From Meconema thalassinum (lineage: Eukaryota > Arthropoda > Insecta > Orthoptera > Tettigoniidae), in the NCBI GenBank assembly GCA_946902985.2, contig OX336393.1, positions 358,652,779-358,716,778 on the forward strand: a stretch of 64,000 nt of DNA, given 5' to 3'. Position 1 is the first letter of the stretch. Each line of letters opens with the position of its first letter. Under the pieces are notes generated by a model. That model was given only the letters and a program-made list of their open reading frames with translations, was not told the origin of the DNA and made no database searches. Of the stretch, positions 1-12,967 are shown in pieces. The position numbers and the translations under genes were made by a program.

Positions 1-2400
1 ACAATAAAACAATTAAACTACTGACCAATATCATTCTACTTGTCCAAAGTGAACAAGGAATAGCATAAAAATAAAACAGATATTAGATAAAAACACATGG
101 TTTTCTTTAAAACCAAAAAATCACGATTATTTTCACTTCCATAAAGTACTTATCTTAAAGTTCCAAATAACTACGAGCTTCTTTGGCTGGATACTTTCCC
201 ATAATAATGGTGTCATATTTTTGTACACCTCAAGAATTATTTTTATCTTTTCTTATCATCAAAACAAATATATAATTACATTTAAAATTACATGTTAATT
301 ATTCACTTCAATATTTGGGCATATCACATGTTCTCCGTATTTACTATCTCTCTCAAGTTTTGCAAATTCACTACGGTGATCGGGAAAACTATTTGTGTAC
401 TCCAGAGTTATAAAGATTACTTGACAAAGTCAAAAACTATGATCACTCCCGAAACCTAGTTATCTTCACAAAACTCGTGGATTCCTATTTTCCATCCAAT
501 ATTACAATAGGGATTTTATTTAATTCATTTGTCTTATAAGACCATTGTCACATAAGAAAACTACGATCTGAATTGGCAAGCGATAATATCAATCTACAAG
601 GACCTCGGTTCAACGCCCGGGTCATTAACAACTTTAAACACTCACGGTGTATTTAACACATCTTACAAGACGGTTTTTACCCACCCTCGCTCTATGAGGG
701 TCAGGCCATTATACTCGGGCGTGATTTATGACAAGGAAAGCGACTCTCTGCCTAACCTACGGTGGCAGCTCTCTTCAATGCTTTAAAACAAACCTTCACA
801 TTATTCTCAGTTCTGTGGAGAGACCTGGCTTTTACTTCACTTATTTCCATTCAACAATATTCTTTGGCTCATAAACCACTTTCGTAACCTTGGCATTTCT
901 TAATTATGAGAGGGTCCTCATTGATTGGGAAGATTAATACACATTCTACGACGAATAATTAGGGGCTTTAACAACAAAAGGATTCTAGGTTCGAATCTCT
1001 TAACATGCCTCGGGAACATTTCCACATTTGGAGGACTTATACAAGACGCGATTTAAAGTCGGCCGTGGCCTACATGACATACGCTCAATAATACCATACA
1101 TTAGCTCCCTTTTAAAAAATACACACATGGCCTCGTGATCCACGTCACAATTTAGAGGACTTACAACATATCTCAATTCACTGCAATCAACTACCCTCCA
1201 TAAGTAACTTACCAAGTACTTTAACTTTTACGCGTTCCTAGCGTGACTTTTTATTTAATTGCGTTCCATTACGCTACACATTACTTTACGGCCGAATGTC
1301 TTCCAAAGAACTGATAAATTTCATAGTAACAATTGATACATATCTTAATTCTTATATTAATCTTTTCCGTTGACAATAAATCGCTCCCTTTTTAAGAACA
1401 TGCATTCGCATCATGTCTAATACATTTGTTAAGGCTTCAACGCTCTATATTTTTATATCATACAATTTAATCTTTATTTAGATTTCTTTAGCTTGTTATT
1501 CACATCATGTTTTCATTCCTTACAAAAGCTCAAAAGCTATTTCTTTCATATAATTCAAATTTACCTTTATGTAAATATCTTTGTTATAATTATTATTATC
1601 ACGCTTGCTTTTATAACATTCATTAAATACTGACATTTTATTCCATGCATTTCCTCTACAGAATTTATTATTTCAGATAATTATTTATTATTTCATAAAA
1701 CTTTATTTTCGTTCAGATCGCGTTCTTATTTAGTTATTATTCATTTAAAAACATCCCTTCTACTCAAAACTCCGGTGGAATTGTACACAAAATTTTTCCC
1801 GACACCAAAACATAATGAAAATCTTTACTTACATGTTTAAGGTCGCTTTCTGACCTTTATTCTCGTTAGATGTGACATTTTGGCCCACCTTCTTGACCTA
1901 CTCCATATTGTACAATCTCATCTTATGTACAGAAATTTCTTGACACATATTCACTATATTTAACACTGACAACATTTTTTTTATACACTGGTGTATCCGT
2001 TTTGAACACACATTAAAACACTAAAAAATATTACTCTGGTACATATTATAACACATATCACTGTGCATAAAACGCTTTCACTTTACCTAAAACACTTAAA
2101 ATGATACTCTTATTTCTTTTCTTACAATATTTACACTTCACTCCTATCACACGGGCGTATCTCAACGGTTTTGACAATTTCTGTCGGCTGTTGATGATCC
2201 CTGATGTGAATCCTATCGACCTGCATTGGACGTGTGATTTTACTCGTTCAAAGTTTCACTCTCCTACAATGGAAACTACTGGTTTCAGTCTCTCAAAACC
2301 GCTTCTATTGTCTATTACTCGGCATTACTTTATCTGCTTTAACTAAGCGATAAATGTCTTTTCTTTGCCGTCACCTTTATTTATATATGGTGGTCTATCG
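1..2400. other. AT-rich noncoding stretch, no gene recognised
   Basis: This stretch is strongly AT-rich on both strands. The only open frames are short and carry no recognisable domain. The part at about 600-1200 is less AT-rich and may be old retroelement DNA, but I see no terminal repeats or coding motif that would name it. I report it as unassigned intergenic or decayed repeat sequence. Confidence 0.5.
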
Positions 2401-2408
2401 CACCCTAT

Positions 2409-2512
2409 AGTTTCTATATCTTGGCCTCCCTTCGAGGACCGTATACTGTCTATCGTACCGTTTAGTTTCTATATCTTGGCCTCCCTTCGAGGACCGTATA
2501 CTGTCTATCGTA
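2409..2512. repeat. Two-copy tandem repeat, 55-bp period
   Basis: A unit beginning AGTTTCTATATCTTGGCC at 2409 repeats at 2464, giving a 55-bp period. The two copies are essentially identical over about 49 bp, down to the shared CTGTCTATCGTA end. No coding role is visible. It resembles a recent local duplication within older repeat DNA. Confidence 0.85.
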
Positions 2513-2929
2513 TATTTTTGACGTTTTCTCACTAGAGTACGTTTCCCTCTGGTTTCGAAGCTAAGTTCCTAAGTTCCTTTCGCTTGAACTTCTATCATTC
2601 GCGATCGTAATTACTGTTTATTCTTGTCCTTTACAGGACTTAATGTCTTTAACAATGTCTTTACTAGACGTAACGCCGTTTATTTGTTGGAGTTCTTATA
2701 ACTTCATAACTGTATTGAACTAGTGTTCTTCTGGAACTCGAAGTTCCCTACTGATCGCTGTGTCTTACTTTGGCGATATTGCTTTAAAGTCCGTATATTT
2801 AATGTTCTTTATAAATTAGGACTCTTCAAAGTCTTGAACTGCTAACCCTCAGCGTAGCGTACTTATATCGTAACTGGTCTACACTCGGTGAACTTGTAGC
2901 CTAGCCTCCCACAGGCTCTGGATCGATGT

Positions 2930-3127
2930 CTGATACAGCTTAACGTCCCCCTCACGGGCTCTTGAATACTGCGTATACGATGTGGTGCAGCACTTCCGCT
3001 CACGGAATGCTCGTAGACTGAATGATTATGATGCTCCAGCGTAACGCCCCCCTGGACGGACTAATACTGCATGTACTGATACAGCGTGACGTTCCCCTCA
3101 CGGGCTCTCGTAGACTGCATGATTGGC
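2930..3127. repeat. Degenerate minisatellite, about four units of roughly 50 bp
   Basis: Related units can be read near 2932, 2988, 3038 and 3078. They share phrases such as GATACAGC, CCCCTCACGGGCTC and GTAGACTGCATGATT. The first and last units are the most alike, while the middle ones have drifted. The block is GC-richer than its surroundings. Such arrays occur in LTRs of insect retrotransposons, but I see no LTR borders here. Confidence 0.6.
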
Positions 3128-3129
3128 TT

Positions 3130-4530
3130 GGTGAGGCCAGGAGTTTTATACCTTTCAGTCACAAAAATATAAAATCCTAGTCCTTTTCGTGACCAACTTC
3201 TGAACTAATTGTCGCACAATTATAAAAATCGTATCTCCAGACAGCTCGTCTTCCAAACGTAAAATAATCTTCCTGTGCATGGAAATCGATCGTGCATTTC
3301 CGAGATATTAATTAATTTCTCGTCCTCAACTGTGTGGGTGGTGCTGTTCTTTTTTTATTCTCCCACTCCTTGGGTCTCGGTGAACCCCCAATGACGTCTA
3401 CTTGCGTTTGCAGTTTTCTCCTGTGCAATTTTTACAAGGTTTTTCCTTACACAAAAATCTCTAATCCAAATTGATTCACCGTACTGTATCTGTTTACTTA
3501 TTTTTATACTCGTAAACGGGTTAAATTTAATTATTCCTGTTCTGACTCAGAAGCGAGGTTGCCATATTCCTGCAACGTAAGAGCAATTTCCGAGTCCAGC
3601 TTCTTCGTCTTACAGTCAAAACTTTCCACTCGTTCTAATAATATCCATGACTGGCTCCTTATAAATGTCAAGAGGCATGAGCTCATCTAAGGAACACCTG
3701 GCCCTAGCGCTTGCACAATGTTAGGCTATAATCCTGGCTTGAAATCTCTCTCCGTTCCCTTAGAGACTGTATGATTCTTTCATTCCTTTCTCAAAGTACA
3801 TGGATTCGACCCTCTTTGAGGCCATGGTACATGGGTTCAATATGTAAAATCCATCTACATGCATTCTTCATACGATAAATAAATAAACCCCCTAGTAGGG
3901 GTAGGTTTTACTTTTGGGGTTGAAATATATTGTCCATTGGAAAGGGGGTGTTAGCCCGAGTTCAATGACACCTTATTTGTCAAAATCCGACCATGCGTTC
4001 GAGAGATATCGGGCTGCCGCCATCTTGTGAGGAGGGTGAGGAGGAGGAGGCATTAGAACCCCTGCAAAAACACTACTGATATCCTTGCAATGTATTTAAA
4101 TGTAAATAAAATATCTTATTGGGCTTCACATTAAAAATTCAAAAATACAGATAGAAATACATTTTTTTTGTAATAACAAGTGAACGTAAATAAACATTAA
4201 ACATTCCAAGAATTCATATAGAAATTTAAAAATTTGGAAATACCAGGTGCAGAATATCATAATGTACGTTAACTGAGTTGCCAAAAAATGAGTACAATTA
4301 ATCTTCTTTCGAAGTATGGTGTAAAAATTTAGCTTTCAGGTGCTAACCAGTTAGTGCGTATTTTGAATCATGATTTGTCTTAAGTCATGTGTATAAATAA
4401 CAAAAATGTTTAATGAAATCATATTTTAATGAAGTTAAAACCGCAATCGGCATTGACGTATTGATATGTTCCTTTTATGTAGCCTGTGGGTATCGTCAGT
4501 TTTCAAACTAATTGATAGGAAAATAATACA
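3130..4530. other. Noncoding, nothing recognised
   Basis: No frame with a recognisable domain is present. The sequence is AT-rich apart from GC-richer patches near 3540-3760 and 3890-4060. I saw no terminal repeats and no tRNA-like promoter boxes. Confidence 0.4.
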
Positions 4531-4534
4531 TCAG

Positions 4535-5600
4535 AGAAGATTTTTTAGCCTACTTTCGATTTTTGCAAAAAGTAGACTTATGAGCTCACTACAGGGCCAA
4601 ACATTGTGTGTGTCTCTCTGTGTGTGTGAGTGTGAGTGTGTGTGTACCCTGCATGTCTGCCCCCCCCCCTATATCAATTCGAACACGGTGAAACCGAATT
4701 GAACGAAATTTGGTACAGAGGTAGCATTAGCAAAGGACTATTCGGTGTCATGTTTTATATCGCCGCCATCTTGACGTAAACGTATGGCGGCCACCCAAAT
4801 GTTATAAGCTTAAATCAAATTACAACCAACCTAATCATCTGATCTCTACCAAATTTTGCAACAACGTACCTTCATGTGAGAAGCATCCTTTGACCGAGCT
4901 ATAAGGTCATCAGCCCAATAGTTTGCAGATGACGGCCATGTATGTGAGCAAATTGATTCCCCCTATCAATTTAAACACGGTGAAACCGAATTGAACTCTG
5001 CATGTCTGTCCCCCCCATATCAATTCGAATACGGTGAAACCGAATTGAACGAAATTTGGTACAGAGGTAGCACTAGCAAATGGTACCTCAGTGACATGTA
5101 TTATATCGCCGCCATCTTGACGGATACGTAATGGTGACCACCCAAATGTAAAAGGCTTATATCAAATTACGACCAACTTAATCATCTGATCTCTACCAAT
5201 TTTTGCAACAACATACCGTTTTGTGGGAAGCATCGTTTGACCAAACTACAAGGTCATCAACCCAATAGTTTGTGGATTGCGACCATGTATGTGTGCAAAT
5301 CGATTCCCCATCTCAATTCAAACAGAGTGAAATCGAATTGAACGAAATTTGGTACAGAGGTAGCACAAGCAAATGGCCCCTCAGTGTCATGTATTATATC
5401 GCCGCCATCTTGACGAAAACGTAATGGCGGCCACCCAAATGTTCTGAGCTTAAATCAAATTACGACTAAACTAATCATCCAATCTCTACCAAATTTTGCA
5501 ACAACCTAGCTTAATATGGGAAGCGTCTTTCACCCCAACTACAAGGTCATCAGCCAAATAGTTTACAGGTGGTGGATGTATGAATCAAGCAAGTATTATA
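4535..5600 (+). repeat. ATGGCGGC repeat superfamily, family B: about three tandem 300-bp units
   Basis: The locus opens with a short hairpin (AGCCTACTTT ... AAAGTAGACT, 4550-4581), then TTATGAG, a GT-rich microsatellite and a run of C. Three units of roughly 300 bp follow. Each starts with a phrase like CGGTGAAACCGAATTGAACG (near 4687, 5033 and 5325) and contains GCCGCCATCTTGACG about 90 bp later. Relatives occur at 12968-13330, 44780-45352 and 61525-62230. There is no open reading frame through the units and I do not recognise the family. Confidence 0.75.
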
Positions 5601-6003
5601 TCCCAACCGTAACTTAGGCTATGATTAAACAAGACATGACCTCAACAATTCAGTTATCGTAAACAGGGAGGTTTAATCTGTCCTCAAAGAGGTGACCGGT
5701 AAGATATTAGCATCTTACGATAGAATATGAAACCGTAGAAGTGACTAACAAGTCAGGGTTACCGTGCCATATCGTTGTAGGCGCGTGCCGTCCCATTGTT
5801 AACATGGACGTTATTTTTGCTCGTAAATAAATATATTTCCGTACTTCCTAAGTGTATATCCTTTTAGGAATGTACTGAACAAAATAATACATATTTAGGA
5901 TCAAATGGTTTATAGAAACACCAGAAAACGCTAATGAAATCGTTGATTTCAACACAAAATATGATACAGTTATACTAGATCAGTTGTTTATCAAGTATTA
6001 ATG

Positions 6004-6080
6004 TAGGGCATCCGTGGCGTAATGGTAGCGACTTGGGCTCTTAGTCTGGGGGATCGTGGATCAAATTACTGCAGGTTCAA
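6004..6080 (+). repeat. tRNA-like SINE head (degenerate)
   Basis: An A-box-like stretch (TGGCGTAATGGTAGCG) is followed after about 45 bases by a B-box-like GGTTCAAATTTC. This is the layout of a polymerase III type 2 promoter in a tRNA-derived SINE. The B box is degenerate and no cloverleaf can be closed, so it is not a tRNA gene. Confidence 0.5.
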
Positions 6081-6202
6081 ATTTCTTTACTTCGTTCTTT
6101 TTGGTATTTATTGATTTATAACTACTCACACGATATAATGTTAAGCGTATATACTGTAGTGTGTGTTTGCAATCAAACTTATTATATGTATAGCCTACTT
6201 AT

Positions 6203-6538
6203 GAAAATGAAAATCCACAGCCTACTTCCAGTCTCCGACCGGGTCAGGAATGGAATGAATGAAGCCCCCATCTAGCGGCGAGGATATGAACTGTGCCGGC
6301 TGCCGAGGCCTGACGCACTCCTCTGGGGCAATGATTAAATGAATGACAGTTGAAATGAAATGATAGTGGAGAGTGTTGCTGGAATGAAATTTTTTGACAG
6401 GGAAAACCGGAGTACCCGGAGAAAAACCTGTCTGCCTCCGTTTTGTCCAGCACAGATCTCACATGGAGTGACCGGGATTTGAACCACGGACCCCGCGGTG
6501 AGAGGCCGGCGTGCTGCCGCCTAAGCCACGGAGGCTTC
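6203..6538 (-). mobile_element. tRNA-derived SINE with 11-bp TSD
   Basis: On the minus strand the element starts with a tRNA-like head. The A box is near GTGGCTTAGGCGGCAGC (about 6533-6517) and the B box is GTGGTTCAAATCCCGG (about 6488-6473). A body of about 250 bp follows. The copy is flanked by AGCCTACTTAT at 6192-6202 and 6539-6549, a clean 11-bp target-site duplication as expected for LINE-driven retroposition. The open frame across it (6244-6462) is not a gene. Confidence 0.85.
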
Positions 6539-6639
6539 AGCCTACTTATAACACTACATATTTCAACCCTCGAATACCGCGATTAATATTCGTTGACCTT
6601 GATCCATGGTAGAGACCATTATTGTTGTTTTTGTTGTTT

Positions 6640-6905
6640 TTTTTGTGGCATCGTGGTATTGTAGCCCCATTTACTTGTGTGTGTATAGAAATTGTCTGAT
6701 AACCTGTGTTACTATGATGTCTGTAGGCTTACTAGTATGTATACTTTTATACGAGGAGGGATTTGGTTAAGACGCTGTTGTTGTTGTTGTTTCATTTGAG
6801 ATGCATGGACATCATGTCATTTAGCTCCGTGTACTTGGGTGAGTGTTGTATTTTGTCTGATAACCTGTGTTATTGTGATGGATGAATTAGTGTATGTATA
6901 TATAA
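6640..6905. repeat. Two tandem copies of the SINE tail module
   Basis: The module GCATCGTGGTATTGTAGCCC ... TGATAACCTGTGTTA appears at about 6648-6722 and again, diverged, at about 6806-6890. A GTT-rich stretch and unrelated sequence lie between. The same module forms the tail of the longer SINEs at 11905-12292, 32275-32796 and 42936-43457, and is also doubled at 32575-32796. Confidence 0.6.
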
Positions 6906-9900
6906 TTAAGGTAATGATTCAACCAATCAACGTTTAATATCCGTATTGAACCCGCTGACCTATGGTTCATGTGATCTTTTTTTTTATGACAGGGCATTTA
7001 TGATGGGATGTTGTACTTTTGAACACACCCAGGAAGCCACGTGGAGCTGAGAGATCACGCGATACTTTTTGAAGTAGCGGTGAATCGCACTTTTGACTTT
7101 GGTGAAAACTGCTAATTATTTATCTGAGGTCTTATTAATTAATTTTTATCTTTCCACGAGACTCAGAATATTCCATTTCGTCATGCTGCATTATTAAAAC
7201 ATTTTGGTGAATGTTTATTTTTACTTTAGGTAAGGTAATACCCTTGCAGATACGCAAAAAGGAACGTAAGTAGTCGCTCAACGATTTAGTTTTGACGACC
7301 TACTTTCTAGAGACACCCAGTACCTGGCACTGCGTCTGGAGAATCCGCCTTGTGTAGGCGTGGAATTACATTTGACCCACGAGACGTAGAAGAATATCCG
7401 CTGTTGAACTTTGGAAGTGATTATAAGGAGCCATCGAGCCCGCTAATACTATTATTCACTGTTGTTGAAGCCCAGTGAACTAAAGAAGAAGTTTGGGAAA
7501 TAATTATTGGCAAGTATAGTGTATTGCACAACATTGCTGTAACACCACATTTTACCCACGCGTATGTGGAGGGCAGATGCCTAGTGGAAATATACAGGTA
7601 ATAGTGTTACAATTATCCTGAATAAGTGTGATTATAATTGTATGAGATATTTAAATTGCCAAAGTGAAAATTTCATTTTTAAAACGTCGTATAATTCACG
7701 GATGCTGCGTGATACAAAAGTAGCGTCACTAGCACGTGCAGAATTATAAAACAGTGTTAGCTCACATGCTAATCCTCATCTACGAAATTAAGGCTGTGTC
7801 GTATTTTACAATTGAAGCCTATAACATTCACGACGGACATTATAATTTTGAAAGTGAGAGGATGAATTATTACGCAACTTATTTCACTACCCACGTGATT
7901 GGACTTTTCTTCACCATGATTGAAGCAGTCACCATGGGCTAATACCATCCCGGTATGAGGGTGATGTTTCTACGGGAACCAGCATGATGGTGGAACTTCC
8001 AGGACAACGAACGAGAAGGAAGGAGCCAAAAATGCCATTTCCAGGCATATCCACGAAGTTGTCGACAGGGACAAATCGAACCCTGGTCTTTGGAGGAGTC
8101 CAGATGGGAATCCTGATGAGGAGGATACCGATCCAGAGAGCCAGAGAGGATTTTGTACAACCCTTGTTGTGGAATAGAGAGCTGAGTGAGAGCTCCTCCA
8201 TTTCGTGAGTTTTTGTCACACCCCTTTCCTGATCTAGTTTCTGGTGGTATAGTAGATTTAAAGTAGTTTGTGAACCAACCGCACTCAGTGTCAGCCATTT
8301 TTCTAGGTAGGGATGTAACTAGATTAGTTAGATGTCATTTATTTCAGTTTAGAGTGAGACACCCTTTGGGTCAGACATTTTGGTCAGCTCTGGTGCAGCC
8401 TGATGAACGTCGTAGAACGTCAATGCCTACCTTTTGCTGAACCTGACCGTAGTCATTTTGAGGCTATTTTGTTCAACCCTACTTGGGGTAATTTTCAAGT
8501 CTTTGCTGACTTTAGTTATGGCAATCAGATGCCATGGTTATTAATTAACTGCATTTTTTGCAGCCATCTTTTGTTATACCCCTGACTGTCGTTAGAACGG
8601 TCGTATCATTTAGGTAGTCGACTGTAACTACCAGTTTTGTAAATGCATTATATTTCATTTTGGATAAGCTTAGAAGCTATTCTTGGTCAAGTTTGAACCT
8701 AACAAATAGAAGGAATGTTTCGTTGCATAGCATCGAACTCAGTTCCCAACGTATCATTAAGCAGATTCAGAGTGTGAAATATGCGCCACAATTGTTATTT
8801 TTTTAGTGTCATGTAGAGACACAGTTTTATTTAATGTTGTACAAACAACTACTGAATTGTAATTTTAAAGCTAAGAGCTTCAGTCATTGTAAGATTACTT
8901 TCATTTAGACGTCTTTGGTAGAAAGACGGAATTATATTGTCATATTCAGATTTATTGCGTGTGTTTTATACACGGACTCTTTAGAGGTTCATAACTGTTA
9001 TGAACTGGCCAGGTGTACAGGTTTATATTGATTAAATCGCCGGCCTTGAATAATGTGTGCTTTGCGTCGACCAGACACAGGAATGTGGTAACCTGTTGGT
9101 GACATAAACTGGTTTTGTAACCCAGTGACCTGAAAGCACGCCTGCTTCATTGTGAGACAAAACTACTATCGACAAGGACAGAGTACGATTTGTATTCGCA
9201 TTTCCTTTCATTGCTCTTTTGCTTATGGAAATCAGTTTCCACTCTTGTATTTGATCACATGTTTTATTGATCGCTTTTTGTTAGTTAAACGCTCTGCTGC
9301 TTGTACTGTCTTCTGACAGGTACAGTTATGTCAGGTTGTCTATAGTATGGTGAAGGCTACCCTGTTATAGCAGGATGTTATTGTATGAAGGTATTTTGAG
9401 TAAGCCTTGTCCGGAACTGTTCCCGTTGACTAGATGTTATTGGAAGGTAACTGTCGTGGACAGGCCTATCCCAGAGTTATTGAACGCGAGCTTAGCGCCG
9501 CTGGTAACCCGTGTTATTGTGTGTCCGAGTTGTTGTACTCGTTGATTAAATTCCGACTGTTGAGTGGAGGCTTTTTGGTGGAGAATGATCTCAGTGGAGA
9601 CACTCCGTGCCCAGGATATTGTCAATGTTATTCGCCATAAACCTACGATAAACCTATAAACCGACATCTTAATAATAAGACGCATAATTGTTGTAAAACA
9701 AGGCTAACTAACGATTCTTTCTATCTAACTTTGTTCTTTGCATTCTGGAACTGTTGACATAGCCGTGCAGTTGAAGATAATTTCCTTGTGGGGAAATGAC
9801 TAGGACAGTTGACAGTTTTGTAGCGACCTGAAGCATGCGCGAACCTAGAGTTCGTAGCTTGTGGAGCTCAGGCCATGCGATGTCAGACGTGGTCTCAACT

Positions 9901-10756
9901 ACGCATTCGTCACCGTAATTATATACATTAGATGACTATGGCTTACAAAGAGTAAACCAAGGTGTAGGCAGGAATTTTAATAAAACTACTGTGTCTATTT
10001 CATTACTTATTTATGATGTCAAGTGTATAAATCCTACATGTTACCTTTTTGTGCGCTGTTAGCACATAGTTATTAAGCATAATTAAATTGTTTGTTTTTC
10101 ATGGCTGTACACTTAGCTTTTGGATGTAATTGTTTTCTTTTACGGACGTCATCGCCGTAAATTTTGTTAATTGATAGGACTTAGCTAGATGAATTAACGT
10201 TAAATGTAAATGTCGAAATGGTACCATCCTAATTTAGATTTGTTTTGCTACCCTGTTAAATGTAAATTCTGATATTAGCTTAATCTTGTAACTTGAACTA
10301 GGGACTTGCGTTTTACCATATTCCTAGCGTTGCTGTTGTTGCTTTATTATTGTGAGTTAGATCTTTCGCGAGGGTTTTCCGTGACTTCTCAGGTAGGGAC
10401 CTGCTCTTTATTTTCTTTTGTTTATTTATTAGCTTGCGGACTAGCCGATTATAACCCTCCGAACTAGGCTAGGGGTTTGTGAATTTTATAAATAAATTTT
10501 CACGGTGTTTTACATAAGTCTGGATGTTTATTTTGTCAGTCTAGTTTTAAGGTGAACCTTTCCTTAGGCAGTCTATGACCATCGTCACCATGTACCACGA
10601 TCCCCGTGGACTACAGTGTCTCGTGCCGCTTTAGCCTTTATGGAAGGTCACCTGATCCTCTCGGTAATTTTTCTTTTTGTTTATGTGCTCGACGGGTGAG
10701 ATGTTAGGGAAGTCATCGCGGTTGTTGGCTATTCCTAACAACCTCCAACCCGAACG
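6906..10756. other. Noncoding repeat-like sequence, unassigned
   Basis: Nearly 4 kb without a recognisable domain. Frames such as 7736-7942, 7984-8298 and 9434-9685 are short, overlap on opposite strands and look like chance. A polyadenylation-like AATAAA lies near 10491, and base composition is more balanced than in the flanks. Together these hint at an old LTR element or long noncoding repeat. I could not find paired termini, so I leave it unnamed. Confidence 0.4.
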
Positions 10757-10905
10757 GTCTCAATATAGCACGTTGTATTTCAACAAGCCACTACAACCAA
10801 CATTCAATTGTACTCCTTGAGAAGGACAAAGAGTTATTTCTATACCCATGCATTTAGGAGAAAGTAGGCTATATGTTCTTTATTGAACATCTTGTTATTT
10901 TTTTA
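10757..10905 (+). repeat. Solitary end fragment of the ATGGCGGC repeat superfamily
   Basis: About 140 bp from ATAGCACGTTGTATTTCAAC to TGAACATCTTGTT match, at roughly 90 percent by eye, the reverse complement of 44640-44785. There the fragment is joined to family B units. The shared end contains GAAAGTAGGCTATATGTTC followed by a small GTTC ... GAAC hairpin. It is best read as the terminal module of that element standing alone. Confidence 0.65.
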
Positions 10906-11904
10906 TTTATATGATAGAAAATAACTATATATGAATGGTATCAAATATCTACTATAGAACATCGAAGACGGGTCACGACGTGGGGATCATATCTGATGAA
11001 GAAATGTACCTGCATAGGAAAGAACAAAGTACGATCACAAACTGTATCCGGTTTACTGAACCAATAAATTGATAATGATGATGTCTACCAGGTACTGTAG
11101 TAAAGAGACAATGATGAGTAATTTGCATGAAATTGCTTCATTAAATGGTTCGTATTAATGATCTAAATTGCTCATTATGATGATAATTGAGGTGTAATTA
11201 ATTTTAATTATAGTTCAGAATCCCCAACCTATTGTATTACCTGCATAACAGTACAGTACTCTTGTTATGGATTATATTATGAAAGTCCCCGAAGTCATTT
11301 AGGTTCTGTTATTTGATTCCTCACGTTGTTTGTAAAAGCTTTATAGTGCACAGCGTTCAACATTTTGATTTTGCTCCGGGGTTGGTAGAGTAATATTTCA
11401 TACAACCTCAACATGATGAAAGAGTGACAGAACATAACAAACTAGACATGATACACATTGAGTGAACACAATTTCGATACAGGCGCAAACCAACCAGGCA
11501 GACTTAATACGTTGACGTGTCTTACAACTAATGTGGATAACTGAATGCCTGGAATTTGCTCAGAGAGATGATTACTTCATGTTCCAGTAAACCTACTGAC
11601 ACTGATATTTCGCATATAAGCACCCTCAAGTGCCAACTGACAGTCGAACGTTGATTTAGCAAACATTCAGTGAGTTTTAGAAAACCATAATGACCAGGTA
11701 ACACCACAGATATACATAACCATGCAAGCAGACAGACACTTACAATAACACATAGCATTACTTTAATCCCAGTACCGAATCAGAGGAATTTAGACCAACT
11801 TGGTTTTACGTGTTATAATGTTATCTTATTCCTTCACCGACCATCCATGGCAGGGTGATGTGCCAAACCATTGATCAAGCTGATAATTATAAGGATGTTG
11901 TTGT
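10906..11904. other. Noncoding, nothing recognised
   Basis: AT-rich sequence without recognisable domains or terminal repeats. The frame at 11528-11758 has no family resemblance. Confidence 0.4.
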
Positions 11905-12292
11905 TGATTCATTTATGGACCTTGAGACATCGTGGTCATGTAGCCCCGTGTACTTGGGGTGTGAAATTTGTTTGAAAACTTGAATAACCTGTGTTATTGT
12001 GATGGTTGTATTAGTGTAAGTACCTGTAATTCAGATCAAGATTGAGAAAAAAGCGGCAGTGGCCTTAATTTAACAACCATCCTAGCATTCGTAAAACCCC
12101 GAAAAACTTCCAGGATGGCTGCGGTGGGAATTGAACCCGCCTCTCCTCAATTTTGCCTTACGAGGCTGATTGTACCCCGTTACAGCCCTCATACCAGAAT
12201 TAAATGTCTTGGCAGAGCTGGGATGAGAACCCAGGCCTCCGCGGTTACAGCCAAGAGTGCTATCCACTACGCAACTATGGTCGACCAAAATA
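11905..12292 (-). mobile_element. Composite tRNA-derived SINE
   Basis: Reading the minus strand, a tRNA-like head lies near 12285-12215. Its A box is TTGCGTAGTGGATAGC and its B box GGGTTCTCATCCC. A body follows that contains a second GGGTTCAATTCCC-like phrase at about 12140-12125. The copy ends in the tail module with GTGGTCATGTAGCCCCGTG (about 11935-11953 on the plus strand). Architecture matches the copies at 32275-32796 and 42936-43457. I found no convincing TSD. Confidence 0.7.
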
Positions 12293-12299
12293 TAATGTG

Positions 12300-12960
12300 C
12301 ACTCGAGTTTGAAGATTGTTTGTGAAGTAACCAATAGACCTACATAAAATCCAATAACATCATCATTTTCGTCGTTCTATTTTACGTTAGTTCATGTAGG
12401 GTTGGAATTTTTTATGTATATTTTAATATTTTTATCGCAGTTGGAACACAAAAAGTGCACATTTTTAAGCGTGTTTCAACCATGCGTCACATTTAAGAAT
12501 TATTATCTCACAAACCCGACATCAGATCGAATCCAAATTTTAACACATTATACATTGGAATGTTTTATAACTGGTTTATTGGACTGTTGTCACTTTAAGT
12601 TTTCGTAAGTAAGTCAATATTCTCTTTGTTAGCCGGTCGTCATTCAGTCTCATAATGTGACCGTAGAATCTCGTCTTCGTATTTAATAAAAATTAAACAT
12701 TTCCTCCCTTTCTGGTATTCTTTAATGAATTAATTATTCATTTACAAATGCGTTCCGGTTTCAAATAAACCTCAGGTTGATATACAAATCACCTGGTCTG
12801 TGGTCTGTGGTTTCGTAATCACCAATTAATTCAAGACAATTGTTTCTAACTTTAGGCATCATCTTGACTCTATTTGTCAACGTTATGATCCTAATTTCAT
12901 TTATTTCTCCGTTATGTTAGTCACCAATGACTATAACAATGTCATGTTTAATCATATTCC
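12300..12960. other. Noncoding, nothing recognised
   Basis: AT-rich, without recognised motifs on either strand. Confidence 0.4.
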
Positions 12961-12967
12961 GATATTA

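Noticed and set aside
4535..5600. CRISPR-like or simple satellite array
   Set aside because: Units are about 300 bp, diverged, without short uniform repeats or unique spacers. The genome is clearly eukaryotic.
6004..6080. A functional tRNA gene
   Set aside because: Only A- and B-box-like promoter elements are present. Acceptor and T stems do not close. The same holds for the heads at 20449, 30510 and 43740.
7736..9685. Frames of 60-119 codons in 7.7-9.7 kb
   Set aside because: Overlapping on both strands, no domain, no splice-supported continuation. Treated as chance.
10990..11050. Hammerhead-like CTGATGA ... GAAA near 11000
   Set aside because: Stem II is only three weak pairs and stem I does not close. 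Probably chance in AT-rich DNA.
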